From positions 2,976,001 to 3,040,000 of the forward strand of contig NZ_CP015910.2 of NCBI RefSeq assembly GCF_001676785.2: a stretch of 64,000 bases of DNA. Direction: 5' to 3'. The stretch comes from Brachyspira hyodysenteriae ATCC 27164 (GTDB lineage Bacteria; Spirochaetota; Brachyspiria; Brachyspirales; Brachyspiraceae). The notes under the pieces are model-generated. The model saw only the letters and a program-made list of their open reading frames with translations, was not told the DNA's origin and ran no database searches. Positions 47,820 to 56,388 of the stretch are shown here, in pieces (position 1 is the first letter of the stretch; each line of letters begins with the position of its first letter). The position numbers and the translations under genes were made by a program.

Positions 47820-47877
47820 TGTAATTATATTACATTAATTAAAATATTATACGTAAATAATGTAATTTCATTACATT
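47820..47877 (-). promoter_or_regulatory. Promoter and twin palindromic operators of the MurNAc PTS operon
   Basis: Site 1 (47820-47834) is TGTAATTATATTACA. Site 2 (47859-47877) is AATGTAATTTCATTACATT. Both share TGTAAT-N3-ATTACA. Their centres (47827 and 47868) are 41 bp apart, four helical turns. Between them, on the minus strand, lies TATAAT (47846-47851), whose -35 region falls inside site 2. This arrangement suits repression by the encoded RpiR regulator (inference). Confidence 0.75.
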
Positions 47878-47968
47878 TTAATAGTATACATAAAAAATCT
47901 GCTATTGCAAGTTTTTTTTATAAAAAATTCAAAATTTATCAATATAATTTTTTAATTTTAAAAAACCT

Positions 47969-48297
47969 CACTACATACCCGCCCTTTTATATTGGCATGT
48001 TCATTACATTCATAGACTAATTAATATTTAATATCAGTTTATAAAAGCAAGCCCGCCCAAAATTTAATTAGGTTTTATATCCTCATACCGCACGGTGAGC
48101 AGATTTTTCAATATAATGAAATTTGTATTATTAATTGATTAAAATTCTTCGATTGGTTTACCGTGCGTTTCATAAGTTACAAATTTAAAAAAAGCTTGGG
48201 TGGGTTTTAATATTTCTATATTTGTATTTAAGAAAAATAAGGTAAAAATTTCATAGTTATTTTTATAAGAATAAAGGGAGGGATATGTAAATAAATT
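47969..48297. repeat. Intergenic modular element, copy 10 (two units sharing one F)
   Basis: The order is reversed compared with copies 2 and 5: C-modules first (CTACATACCCGCCCTTTTA at 47970, AGCCCGCCCAAA), then a single F module (48087-48169, ACCGCACGGTG ... TTTACCGTGCGTTT), then G-modules at 48198 (GGGTGGG) and 48276 (GGGAGGG), 78 bp apart. Bases 48298-48454 hold only the leader of the next gene. Confidence 0.88.
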
Positions 48298-48454
48298 AAA
48301 AAATTTTTAATTATAACATATATAGATGACAAAAATTGTCGCTGTATTTAAATAATAAAATAATAACTTATAAAGCATCAAATAAAATACTTAAGGATTT
48401 TTTTATATTACCGTTAATATTAGCAGTTAATTACTAAGTAAAGGAGTTATTAGT

Positions 48455-48697
48455 ATGACTATCAATAGAATAAATAATAATAATGTACAGCAAGCAGCAC
48501 AAGTTCAAATGCCTGTTCCTAAAGAAAATACTGCAGCTCAGAACCCTACTAATATACAAAAGATAAGCCAGCAAGGAAGCGGTATATCTCCTCTTTCAAG
48601 CAGATACACTTATGCTATAGGACGTGATGGAAAAAGATATGTTTTACAGCTTAGAATAGATATATCTTCTGTAAGAGCTTTTAGTTCATTAGCATAA
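48455..48697 (+). CDS. Small hypothetical protein
   Basis: 80 residues, rich in Gln, Asn and Ser in the first half. The second half has a strand pattern (RYTYAIGRDGKRYVLQLRID). There is no signal peptide or membrane segment. The opening MTINRINNNNVQQ resembles that of the FlgM-like protein at 62957 (MTIDKIGGTSNIQQ), although the rest is unlike. AAGGAG precedes the ATG and a weak AACATTT/AAATGTT hairpin follows, so it is probably a real single gene. Function is unknown. Confidence 0.65.
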   Translation: MTINRINNNNVQQAAQVQMPVPKENTAAQNPTNIQKISQQGSGISPLSSRYTYAIGRDGKRYVLQLRIDISSVRAFSSLA

Positions 48698-48787
48698 AAT
48701 ATATTTTTTATATTATTTTTGTATTATGTAAACATTTACGGATAAAATGTTTTTATAAGGATAATTCTATGTTTTATATTAGTATAT

Positions 48788-48812
48788 AAGCTGGAAATTT
48801 AAATTCCAGCTT
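48788..48812. terminator. Possible terminator hairpin after nfeD
   Basis: The AAGCTGGAA / TTCCAGCTT perfect stem lies between the convergent small gene and nfeD. Neither strand has a good T-run, so it is a weak candidate. Confidence 0.45.
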
Positions 48813-48825
48813 AATAATATTATAT

Positions 48826-50160
48826 TTAACTAGATTTCTTTACAACAATCCTATTACCTTCTACAAGAATAACTTTTAAACTGCTGCCCTTATCTATAAA
48901 TTCACCTTCGCTTACAGCATCATATTTTTGTCCATCTATTACTATGTATCCTGAAGGTCTAAAAAAAGTTTCAGCAATACCCTCTTTGCCAATTAAATCA
49001 TCATATGAAACACTTGAATGATATCCTGAAGTATCACTATCAAGTGTAATTTTATCTTTAAAATCTTTTGATTTGCTCATAAATCTTGCAATCAATATTA
49101 CAAGTATTATATCTATTATTAAAGATATAAATATAACAAAAGATGCCACAGCAATATTATGTATTCCAAAAGAAATAAATATACCTGCCACAATACCTAT
49201 TATTCCAAGTATACCTGTAATTCCGAAACCAGGTATAAGAAATATCTCAACGCAAAGAAGAATAATACCAAGCAAAAATATTGCAGGAGCCAAAAAAGTA
49301 CTGCTTCCTGAAAAAAACTGAACAAAGAAAAATACAGCAAAAGCTATTATTGCAGTTACTCCTCCAACACCAAAACCTGGAGTCTTTATCTCAAGATATA
49401 TTCCTGCTATTCCTATAGACATTAATATACTTAAAACAAAAGGATTAAGAAGAAATTTCAATACTGAATCATATACATCTTCTTCTATATTTATTATTTC
49501 CGCATTTTCAATATTTTTTAATTCTAATATTTCATTTATAGAATTAGCTTTTTTATCTGCAATATTTATAGATACTGCCTCATCTGCACTCAATGTAAGT
49601 AAAGTCTTATCATCTAAATCTATACCGTCACTTTTTTTAGTTAAAATTATAGTTTCATCAACCATAGCTTCGGCTGCTTTAGCATTCTTTTTCGTAGTTT
49701 CAGCAGATGCCCTCATGGCTGCACGCATTGCACTAACTTCTTTTTCACCTGCTTTTTTAGGTTCGTTTCCATTTAAATAAATCGGAGTAGCCGCACCTAT
49801 AACACTACCGTCAGACATGTAAATTTCTTTGGCACTCAATGATATTAAAGCTCCAGCAGATAATGCATTCTTATTAATATAAACTACTACAGGAACATTG
49901 CTTTCCATAATATAATTTTTTATAGATAATGCTGATGAAAGAAGTCCTCCAGGCGTATCTAATTCTAATATAATCAAATCCGCTTTTTTATCATTTGCTT
50001 CATCTATTGAATTTTTTATATATCCAGCATACCATCTATCTATCTCTTGAAATTCCTGCTTCTTTATAACATAAACTTTACCGTCTTTAGAATATAAATA
50101 ATTAGAAAAAATAAAGATGCTTAAAAAAAATATTATTAATATATTATTAAATTTTTTCAT
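48826..50160 (-). CDS. NfeD-family membrane serine protease
   Basis: ~444 residues. A signal sequence (ILIIFFLSIFIFSNYL) is followed by a ClpP/SppA-like periplasmic protease domain (IILELDTPGGLLSSALSIKNYI, then NKNALSAGALISLSAKEIYM with the nucleophile serine, and GSVIGAATP). Four or five membrane helices come next, then a C-terminal OB-fold (LIGKEGIAETFFRPSGYIVIDG). Full-length NfeD proteins are thought to cleave stomatin-like partners; none is seen here. ATG 50160 follows GGAGAG and GTGGGG. The in-frame ATG at 50178 lacks a site. Confidence 0.88.
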   Translation of the reverse strand: MKKFNNILIIFFLSIFIFSNYLYSKDGKVYVIKKQEFQEIDRWYAGYIKNSIDEANDKKADLIILELDTPGGLLSSALSIKNYIMESNVPVVVYINKNALSAGALISLSAKEIYMSDGSVIGAATPIYLNGNEPKKAGEKEVSAMRAAMRASAETTKKNAKAAEAMVDETIILTKKSDGIDLDDKTLLTLSADEAVSINIADKKANSINEILELKNIENAEIINIEEDVYDSVLKFLLNPFVLSILMSIGIAGIYLEIKTPGFGVGGVTAIIAFAVFFFVQFFSGSSTFLAPAIFLLGIILLCVEIFLIPGFGITGILGIIGIVAGIFISFGIHNIAVASFVIFISLIIDIILVILIARFMSKSKDFKDKITLDSDTSGYHSSVSYDDLIGKEGIAETFFRPSGYIVIDGQKYDAVSEGEFIDKGSSLKVILVEGNRIVVKKSS

Positions 50161-50235
50161 TAACCCCACTCTCTCCATAATATAAATTTATATTATTATT
50201 TTAGTATAACTTATATTTTTTTCAAGCATTCTTCA

Positions 50236-50680
50236 TAATTCCCCGCCCAATTTTCTATAAAATACTTCTTAGAAATTTATACCTATTATTTTTTATAAAC
50301 GAATACAGAAATGTTAACACCCGCCCAAGCGTAATTTAAATTTATAATCTTTATAACGCCGTTTAAAAGACTATTATTTATTATTTAAATTATAATTGAA
50401 AAAACAGCGTATATTTTAAGCATATCTCAGCGGCGGTGTATAAATATTAAATTTAAAAAAACTTGGGTGGGATTCTAAAAATTCTAATTGAGCCATAAAA
50501 AAAATTAAAAGTTTGAATTCAGATTTAAACTATAAATATAAAGGGTGGGGAGTGAAAATAAAACTTTAAAACTTAATTACATACCCCGCCCTTTTTCCTA
50601 TAAAGTACAATTTAGAAATTTCTACCTATTATTTTTTATAAGCTAATATTTAAATGCTAACGCCCGCCCAAGTTTTATTT
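50236..50680. repeat. Intergenic modular element, copy 11 (three half-units: C-F-G-C)
   Basis: C-modules (ATTCCCCGCCC, TTAACACCCGCCCAAGC) lead to an F module at 50354-50437 with changed but matching ends (AACGCCG ... CGGCGGT). G-modules follow at 50465 and 50543 (78 bp apart), then a centre and a second set of C-modules (TTACATACCCCGCCC, AACGCCCGCCCAAG). It is the most complex mosaic in the window. Confidence 0.88.
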
Positions 50681-50696
50681 ATACTGCAGAATTTTT

Positions 50697-51134
50697 TCAT
50701 GACTGAAAACTTATTATCAATGTACCTGCCACTATAAAAAGCACACCTATAATAATTTTTATATTCAAAGACTCTTTTAAAAATATTGCCGCTAATATTA
50801 TGGTAAAAACTATAGAAAGTTTATCTATAACTACTACCCTATTAACATTTCCAATCTGTAAAGCCTTGAAATAAAAAAGCCATGATAAACCTGTTGCTAT
50901 ACCTGATAATACTATAAATATAATAGTCTTTGTATTGAGATTTTTTATAGTTTCTATTGTGTTTATAGAGTTCACAGAATTTGTATAAAAAACTATAACC
51001 CAAGACATTATTAATATTATAATAGTCCTTATGGCAGTTGCTAAATTTGAATTAATTCCAGCTAAACCTATCTTTATAAGTATAGCAGTAAGAGATGCAA
51101 ATATTGATGATAATAATGCAAAAATAATATCCAT
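50697..51134 (-). CDS. Small DMT-superfamily transporter (EamA half-size)
   Basis: 145 residues with five predicted helices, corresponding to a single EamA repeat (ALLSSIFASLTAILIKIGLAG ... GLSWLFYFKALQIGNVNRVV ... AIFLKESLNIKIIIGVLFIVAGTLI). Full EamA carriers have two such repeats, so this protein probably works as a dimer, as in the one-repeat families. The substrate is unknown. It follows folD on the same strand after a 56-base gap and is bounded by repeat copy 11. Confidence 0.85.
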   Translation of the reverse strand: MDIIFALLSSIFASLTAILIKIGLAGINSNLATAIRTIIILIMSWVIVFYTNSVNSINTIETIKNLNTKTIIFIVLSGIATGLSWLFYFKALQIGNVNRVVVIDKLSIVFTIILAAIFLKESLNIKIIIGVLFIVAGTLIISFQS

Positions 51135-51190
51135 AGAAAAGCCCTTAATTTTTAATATAGTGTTTTGTAATTTTATATTTTTGTATTGAA

Positions 51191-52036
51191 TTATTTTTTG
51201 TTTATGATGTTCTTATGCAGATAAAGCACATTATCTAAAAGCATAGAAACAGTAACACTTCCAACCCCATTAGGTACAGGAGTAATATAAGAAGCTAACT
51301 TTGAAGCCTCTTCAAAATTAACATCCCCTTTTAAAGAACCGTCCTCTAGTACATTTATACCAACATCTATAACTACAGCTCCTTCCTTTATATATTCGCC
51401 TGTAATGAATTCTGCTTTTCCTATAGATACACATAATATATCAGCATTCTTACAAAGCTCTTTTAAATTCTTAGTCTTTGAATGTGCTATTGTTACAGTA
51501 GCTGACTTCTGTAAAAGTAAATGAGCTAAAGGTTTGCCAACTATCTCACTTCTGCCTATAACAACAGCATTAGCACCTTCTATATTAATGCCTGATTTCT
51601 CTATTAAAGCCATAGCACTTTTAGCAGTACATGGAGCTAAATTACTGTCCCCTATGAATATCCTTCCCAAATTAACATGTGATATTGCATCAGCATCTTT
51701 TTCTATAGAAATGGTTTCATAAACTTTTTTCTTGCTTATATGTTTAGGAAGAGGCATCTGAATCATTATTCCGCTTGTTTCTGATTCTTCATTTAAATAT
51801 TCTATTAATGTCAAAAAATCTTTTTCCGTTGTGTTTACAGGAAGATTATGCAAAGAGCCTATCATTCCTACACTTTCAGCCTGCTTTTTTGCCCTTGTAA
51901 AATAAACCTCTGTAGATTTATCATCCTCAAAGTATAGAAAATCTATTCTTGGCTTTTTTTCAAGAATTTCTGTTTCTTTCTTTATCCTTTCTTTTATCTC
52001 TTTCGCTAATTCTCTTCCATCTAAAATATTAGACAT
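51191..52036 (-). CDS. folD: Methylenetetrahydrofolate dehydrogenase/cyclohydrolase FolD
   Basis: A bifunctional enzyme oxidising 5,10-methylene-THF and hydrolysing methenyl-THF to 10-formyl-THF. 281 residues, usual length. The catalytic Tyr and Lys are in VYFTRAKKQAESVG. Other motifs are GIMIQMPLPKHI, the NADP-binding VVIGRSEIVGKPLAHLLL and the C-terminal TPVPNGVGSVTVSML. AGGAG precedes the ATG. It faces away from the TPR gene at 52141. Confidence 0.96.
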   Translation of the reverse strand: MSNILDGRELAKEIKERIKKETEILEKKPRIDFLYFEDDKSTEVYFTRAKKQAESVGMIGSLHNLPVNTTEKDFLTLIEYLNEESETSGIMIQMPLPKHISKKKVYETISIEKDADAISHVNLGRIFIGDSNLAPCTAKSAMALIEKSGINIEGANAVVIGRSEIVGKPLAHLLLQKSATVTIAHSKTKNLKELCKNADILCVSIGKAEFITGEYIKEGAVVIDVGINVLEDGSLKGDVNFEEASKLASYITPVPNGVGSVTVSMLLDNVLYLHKNIINKK

Positions 52037-52140
52037 ATAAACTCCTAATCAAATTTTCTTATTGTTTTATAATAATATAATGCTGTAAAATAAAATACAA
52101 GTATAGATTTTTTAATATTTATATTGTATAGTATTTAACT

Positions 52141-53361
52141 ATGATAAAAAAAATATTTATTATATTTTTTACAGCCATAACTATAAGCAGCATATCTTTT
52201 GCTCAGAAAAAAATAATCATATTTGAAACAGAATACTACAATAACTATGCATCATATGCATTTAAAGACCTTATAATAAAAAATTTATTCATCAATTCTG
52301 ACTTTCGTATAATACCTTATATGCCATATAGAAAAAATAATTATAAAGGAATAAAATCAAAAATAAAAGAACTCACTTTAAATAATAATGCAGATATATC
52401 TATCACATATAATTTATTAAAATATAAAAATGGATTCGTTCTTAATTATGTGATATTTGACAGAGAAAAACCTAATGAATGGAAAGAAAAAAATATTTAT
52501 TCAAAAGAAGAAAAATTCTTTGAATCTATTAATAAAGTGCTGGAAGATATATATTCTTATTCTCAACAAAATAATAACCATAACCTAATAAAAGAAGATG
52601 AATATATTCCACTTATAGGGTATTACACTCAAATAGTAAACAGCAATGAAAAGTATGATGAAGATAAGAAAAAAAATTATGAAATGTTCTTTAATTTCTA
52701 TAAAGATAATATATATTTCAATATGGATTATTTAGAATATCTTACAGAAAAAGGAAATAAAAATTCCATCAATGATATGAATATAATAGTAAATAATATG
52801 AAGAAATATTTGGATAAAAATAATCATTATTATTTATCTGCTATTGGAGATTTATATTACAGCAAATATAAAACTAATGTAGAAAATGAGGATATAGAAA
52901 TAAGTATAGAAAATTATATCAAAGCTATAAATGCCAAAAATTATAATTACATATATTATAAAAAACTTGCCAATGCTTATATATTAAACAATGATTATGA
53001 TAATGCTTCAAAATGCTATAATAAATCAATAGAAATTTATGATAAAGATATAAGCTTAATAAAAGATGCAGTATATTTACTTAAAAGAGATATGAATAAG
53101 AATGGAAATTTAGTGATAGAATATTTAAAAAAAATTGTTAATATAAATAAGAATGATGATGAATCTTTGGAAGAATTAGCAGGTATATACGAAAATTTAG
53201 GGGATAAGTATAATTGTCAAATCTATTATACTAAACTTCTTGAAGCTGTTAATTATAATCTTTATATAATTAATAATGAACAGCCCAATCCTGTACTATA
53301 TGATAAATATATAAAAAAAAGAAATGAAATAACAAAAAAATTAAAAGACTTGAGTATGTAA
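52141..53361 (+). CDS. Exported TPR-repeat protein
   Basis: 406 residues with a signal peptide (IFIIFFTAITISSISFAQ, cleavage after Ala likely). The N-terminal half resembles proteins that report on envelope function (KIIIFETEYYNNYASYAFKDLI) but I do not recognise it. The C-terminal ~200 residues contain TPR-like helical pairs (AIGDLYYSKYKTN, YYKKLANAYILNNDYDNASKCYNKSIEI, LEELAGIYENLGDKYNCQIYY). It is probably a periplasmic scaffold. No ribosome binding site is seen before the ATG. Confidence 0.75.
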   Translation: MIKKIFIIFFTAITISSISFAQKKIIIFETEYYNNYASYAFKDLIIKNLFINSDFRIIPYMPYRKNNYKGIKSKIKELTLNNNADISITYNLLKYKNGFVLNYVIFDREKPNEWKEKNIYSKEEKFFESINKVLEDIYSYSQQNNNHNLIKEDEYIPLIGYYTQIVNSNEKYDEDKKKNYEMFFNFYKDNIYFNMDYLEYLTEKGNKNSINDMNIIVNNMKKYLDKNNHYYLSAIGDLYYSKYKTNVENEDIEISIENYIKAINAKNYNYIYYKKLANAYILNNDYDNASKCYNKSIEIYDKDISLIKDAVYLLKRDMNKNGNLVIEYLKKIVNINKNDDESLEELAGIYENLGDKYNCQIYYTKLLEAVNYNLYIINNEQPNPVLYDKYIKKRNEITKKLKDLSM

Positions 53362-53444
53362 TTTATCATATAATATTTTAATAAATCGTATATACAAAAA
53401 AATATATTTATTGTATAATCGCAAAAACCAAAAAGGAATAAAAA

Positions 53445-54854
53445 ATGAAAATTATTAATAGTATAATAACAAATACTAATAATGTAATGTACGGTTATTT
53501 ATTATTGGCAGTATTCCTTGTTATTTCTGTTTTCTTTACTATAAGATTAAAAGGAATACAAATTTCACATTCAATACATGCCTTAAAACTTCTATTCTCA
53601 AAACATGAAAAAGGAGACGGAGTTTCAGGATTTGTGAGTTTTTGTATAAGTACGGCTTCAAGAGTTGGTACAGGAAATATTACCGGAGTTATGACTGCGG
53701 TTTCTGCAGGCGGACCTGGTGCTTTATTCTGGATGTGGATAATGGCTATTTTAGGCGGAAGTTTAGCTTTTTCAGAAAGTACATTAGCACAGCTTTATAA
53801 AGAAAAAGATTCTCAAGGAAAGTTTATCGGAGGAGCTTCTTTCTATATAAAAAGCAGATTAAAAAAACCAATACTAGCAATATTATTTGCTTTGTGTATG
53901 ATATTTACATATACAACTTTTAATGGAGTTCAGGCCAACACAATATCAAGTGCCCTATCAAAATACAATGTATCTGTTTATATCACAGCCATAATTTTAA
54001 CAGTAATCACAGGAATAATATTATTCAGTAAAAGAAGAGAGACTATAACTCATGCTTGTGTATTTATAGTACCTGTTATGGCAATACCTTATATATTGAT
54101 AGGACTTTTTATATTCTTTACTAATTTGCCTTCAGTACCTTTGGCATTTCAAAATATATTCATTCAGGCATTTAAACCTAGTGCAGTTTTTGGAGGTGCT
54201 ATAGGAATCACAATTTCAAACGGATTAAAAAGAGGTTTATTCTCAAATGAAGCTGGTATGGGAGGTGCTCCTCATGCTGCTGCAGCTGCTCATACTTCTC
54301 ATCCTTGTAAACAGGGTTTAATACAGATGTTCTCAGTATTTACTGATACTATATTGATATGTTCTATTTCCGGATTCATACTTCTATTATCTCCTGAAGC
54401 TATGAATGAAGTTAAAAATATGGAAGGTATTAATTTATTCCAATATGCTATGGAATCACATTTGGGAAGTTTCGGTTCTATATTTATTACAGTATGTATA
54501 TTGTTCTTCTCTTACAGTTCTATATTAGGAAATTTCTTCTATATAAAAACTGGTGCTGCTGCTGTAAAAGATAATTTTGTAGCCTATATAATAGTAGGAC
54601 TTATGACTATAGCAATGGTTTTTGCAGGTTCATTGGCTGAGTTCAAAACTATATGGGGAGCAGGCGATATGTTTATGGGCTTTATGGCTTTATTAAACAT
54701 TATAGTTATGGTAATACTTAATAAGCCTGTATACTTGCTTACTAAACATTATGTAAGTCAATTAAAAGAACATAAAGAACCTACATTCGATAAAAACATA
54801 ATAGAAGAATTAAAAACTGATGATGCCATCACTCAATGGGATAATAAAAATTAA
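53445..54854 (+). CDS. Sodium:alanine symporter (AGCS family), second copy
   Basis: A 469-residue cation:amino-acid symporter. It has STASRVGTGNITGVMTAVSA, GGPGALFWMWIMAILGG and LFSNEAGMGGAPHAAAAAHT. It differs clearly from the AGCS protein at 7898 and belongs to another branch of the family (possibly glutamine or glycine type, not decidable). AAGGAA precedes the ATG. A strong terminator follows. There is no metabolic partner beside it. Confidence 0.92.
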   Translation: MKIINSIITNTNNVMYGYLLLAVFLVISVFFTIRLKGIQISHSIHALKLLFSKHEKGDGVSGFVSFCISTASRVGTGNITGVMTAVSAGGPGALFWMWIMAILGGSLAFSESTLAQLYKEKDSQGKFIGGASFYIKSRLKKPILAILFALCMIFTYTTFNGVQANTISSALSKYNVSVYITAIILTVITGIILFSKRRETITHACVFIVPVMAIPYILIGLFIFFTNLPSVPLAFQNIFIQAFKPSAVFGGAIGITISNGLKRGLFSNEAGMGGAPHAAAAAHTSHPCKQGLIQMFSVFTDTILICSISGFILLLSPEAMNEVKNMEGINLFQYAMESHLGSFGSIFITVCILFFSYSSILGNFFYIKTGAAAVKDNFVAYIIVGLMTIAMVFAGSLAEFKTIWGAGDMFMGFMALLNIIVMVILNKPVYLLTKHYVSQLKEHKEPTFDKNIIEELKTDDAITQWDNKN

Positions 54855-54886
54855 TTGTATAAAAATTGATTAATAATAAATATAAT

Positions 54887-54926
54887 AAGGGCTTGCACTT
54901 GATTAAAAGTGAAGCCCTTTATTTTT
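54887..54926 (+). terminator. Terminator of the second alanine symporter
   Basis: An imperfect stem AAGGGCTT-G-CACTT / AAGTG-AAGCCCTT is followed by TATTTTTT. Confidence 0.85.
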
Positions 54927-54958
54927 TAATTTAAATAATTAATAAAAATAATAAAAAA

Positions 54959-54987
54959 CCCCAAGCATTAATAAATAATACTTGGGG
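54959..54987 (-). terminator. Terminator of the iron alcohol dehydrogenase gene
   Basis: The CCCCAAGCATTA / TAATACTTGGGG stem (one wobble) runs on the minus strand into GGGGTTTTTTATT. It lies 25 bases past the stop codon. Confidence 0.85.
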
Positions 54988-55012
54988 AAAAACTATGATT
55001 AGAATATATTAA

Positions 55013-56182
55013 TTAAAAGTTGACATCATTTCCATAGTAAGCTGCTTCTAATACCTTTTTCATATTAGAAACGTCAGTCTCTCTTGGGTTAGAGCCTGTA
55101 CAAGGGTCAGCAACGGCATTCTTAGCTATATCATCACATTTTTGTTTGAAGTGATCTTCAGTTACGCCGTTATCTTTATAAGTTTGTTTGATTCCTAATT
55201 TACTATTTAATTCTTTAACTTTGTTTACTAAAGAAGCTGTAAGCTCTGCATCAGTATTTCCAGAAAGTTTAAGCATTCTAGCTATATCAGCAAATCTATC
55301 GGCACAAACTTTTGAATTGTATTGTATAACATAAGGAAGAAGTATAGCATTGCATCTTCCATGAGTAATATGGAATTCAGCACCTGTTTTATGAGCCAAA
55401 CTATGTACTATACCAAGTAAAGCATTTGAGAAAGACATACCGGCTAAACATTGAGCAACATGAAGTTTTGCCCTACCCTCTTTATCTCCCTTAACTGCTT
55501 TTTCTATATTATGAACAATCATATCAATAGCTTTCATAGCTAAAGCATCAGTAATATCAGTTCTAAGTCCTGCAACATAAGCCTCTATAGAGTGAGTAAG
55601 TGCATCCATACCAGTATCAGCAGAAACTGTTTCAGGCATTGTCATAGGAATAGAATAATCTAATATAGCAATGTCCGGAGTAATTTCAAAATCTGCTAAT
55701 GGATATTTAATATTAGTAGAATAATCAGTTATAACTGAGAAAGCAGTAACCTCTGAAGCTGTACCGCTTGTAGAAGGAATTGCTGCAAATATTGCTTTCT
55801 TTCTAAGTTTAGGCATAGTGAAAGGAGTTTTAATATCATCAAATTTCTTCTCAGGATATTCATAAAACACCCACATAGCCTTAGCCGCATCTAAAGCAGA
55901 ACCTCCTCCCAATGCCACTATTACATCAGGATTGAATTCTCTCATAGCCTCAGCACCTCTATAAACTGTTTCTATAGAAGGATCTGGTTCAACACCGTCA
56001 AAAATCTTAACTTCTAAACCAGTATCTTTTAATATCTTTTCGCATTTATCAAGGAAGCCTCCTCTTTTCATGGAAGATCCGCCTGTAACTATTATAGCTT
56101 TTTTATAACCTTTCAAATTTTTCAATTCTTCCATAGCATTATCGCCATAGTATAAATCTCTAGGGATTGTGAACCTTGACAT
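55013..56182 (-). CDS. Iron-containing alcohol dehydrogenase
   Basis: A 389-residue group III dehydrogenase. It opens with FTIPRDLYYGDNAMEEL; the nucleotide-binding motif is ALGGGSALDAAKAM. Metal-binding residues lie in GMDALTHSIEAYVA, GIVHSLAHKTGAEF and HITHGRCNAILLP. It probably reduces acetaldehyde or butyraldehyde to the alcohol in fermentation, in line with known Brachyspira products, but exact substrate and cofactor are not readable. AGGAG precedes the ATG, and the gene has a near-consensus promoter with an adjacent palindrome. Confidence 0.92.
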   Translation of the reverse strand: MSRFTIPRDLYYGDNAMEELKNLKGYKKAIIVTGGSSMKRGGFLDKCEKILKDTGLEVKIFDGVEPDPSIETVYRGAEAMREFNPDVIVALGGGSALDAAKAMWVFYEYPEKKFDDIKTPFTMPKLRKKAIFAAIPSTSGTASEVTAFSVITDYSTNIKYPLADFEITPDIAILDYSIPMTMPETVSADTGMDALTHSIEAYVAGLRTDITDALAMKAIDMIVHNIEKAVKGDKEGRAKLHVAQCLAGMSFSNALLGIVHSLAHKTGAEFHITHGRCNAILLPYVIQYNSKVCADRFADIARMLKLSGNTDAELTASLVNKVKELNSKLGIKQTYKDNGVTEDHFKQKCDDIAKNAVADPCTGSNPRETDVSNMKKVLEAAYYGNDVNF

Positions 56183-56217
56183 ATTTAATCTCCTAAAATA
56201 TCTTTTTATTGTTCTTT

Positions 56218-56280
56218 ATTATAACATTTATATAAAACTTGTCAATTATATTATTATAAAAAATATATATTTTTTATAAT
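56218..56280 (-). promoter_or_regulatory. Promoter and 28-bp palindrome of the alcohol dehydrogenase gene
   Basis: On the minus strand a perfect TTGACA (56240-56245), a 16-base spacer and a perfect TATAAT (56218-56223) form a strong promoter. Eight bases above the -35 box, 56253-56280 is a perfect palindrome with 14-bp arms (ATTATAAAAAATAT and its complement), a possible regulator site or an A-tract bend. Confidence 0.65.
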
Positions 56281-56334
56281 TTAGTATATTATAGATACAT
56301 ATTGGTTCTTTATATTAAGTTAGTAAATAAATAA

Positions 56335-56362
56335 AGGTACAAGTAGTTTTTTACTTGTACCT
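56335..56362 (-). terminator. Terminator of the PTS-aldolase operon
   Basis: The AGGTACAAGTA / TACTTGTACCT perfect 11-bp stem has a 6-base loop. On the minus strand it is followed by TTATTTATTT. It lies 26 bases past the aldolase stop. Confidence 0.8.
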
Positions 56363-56388
56363 CATAAAGATAAGATATATGTTAATTA

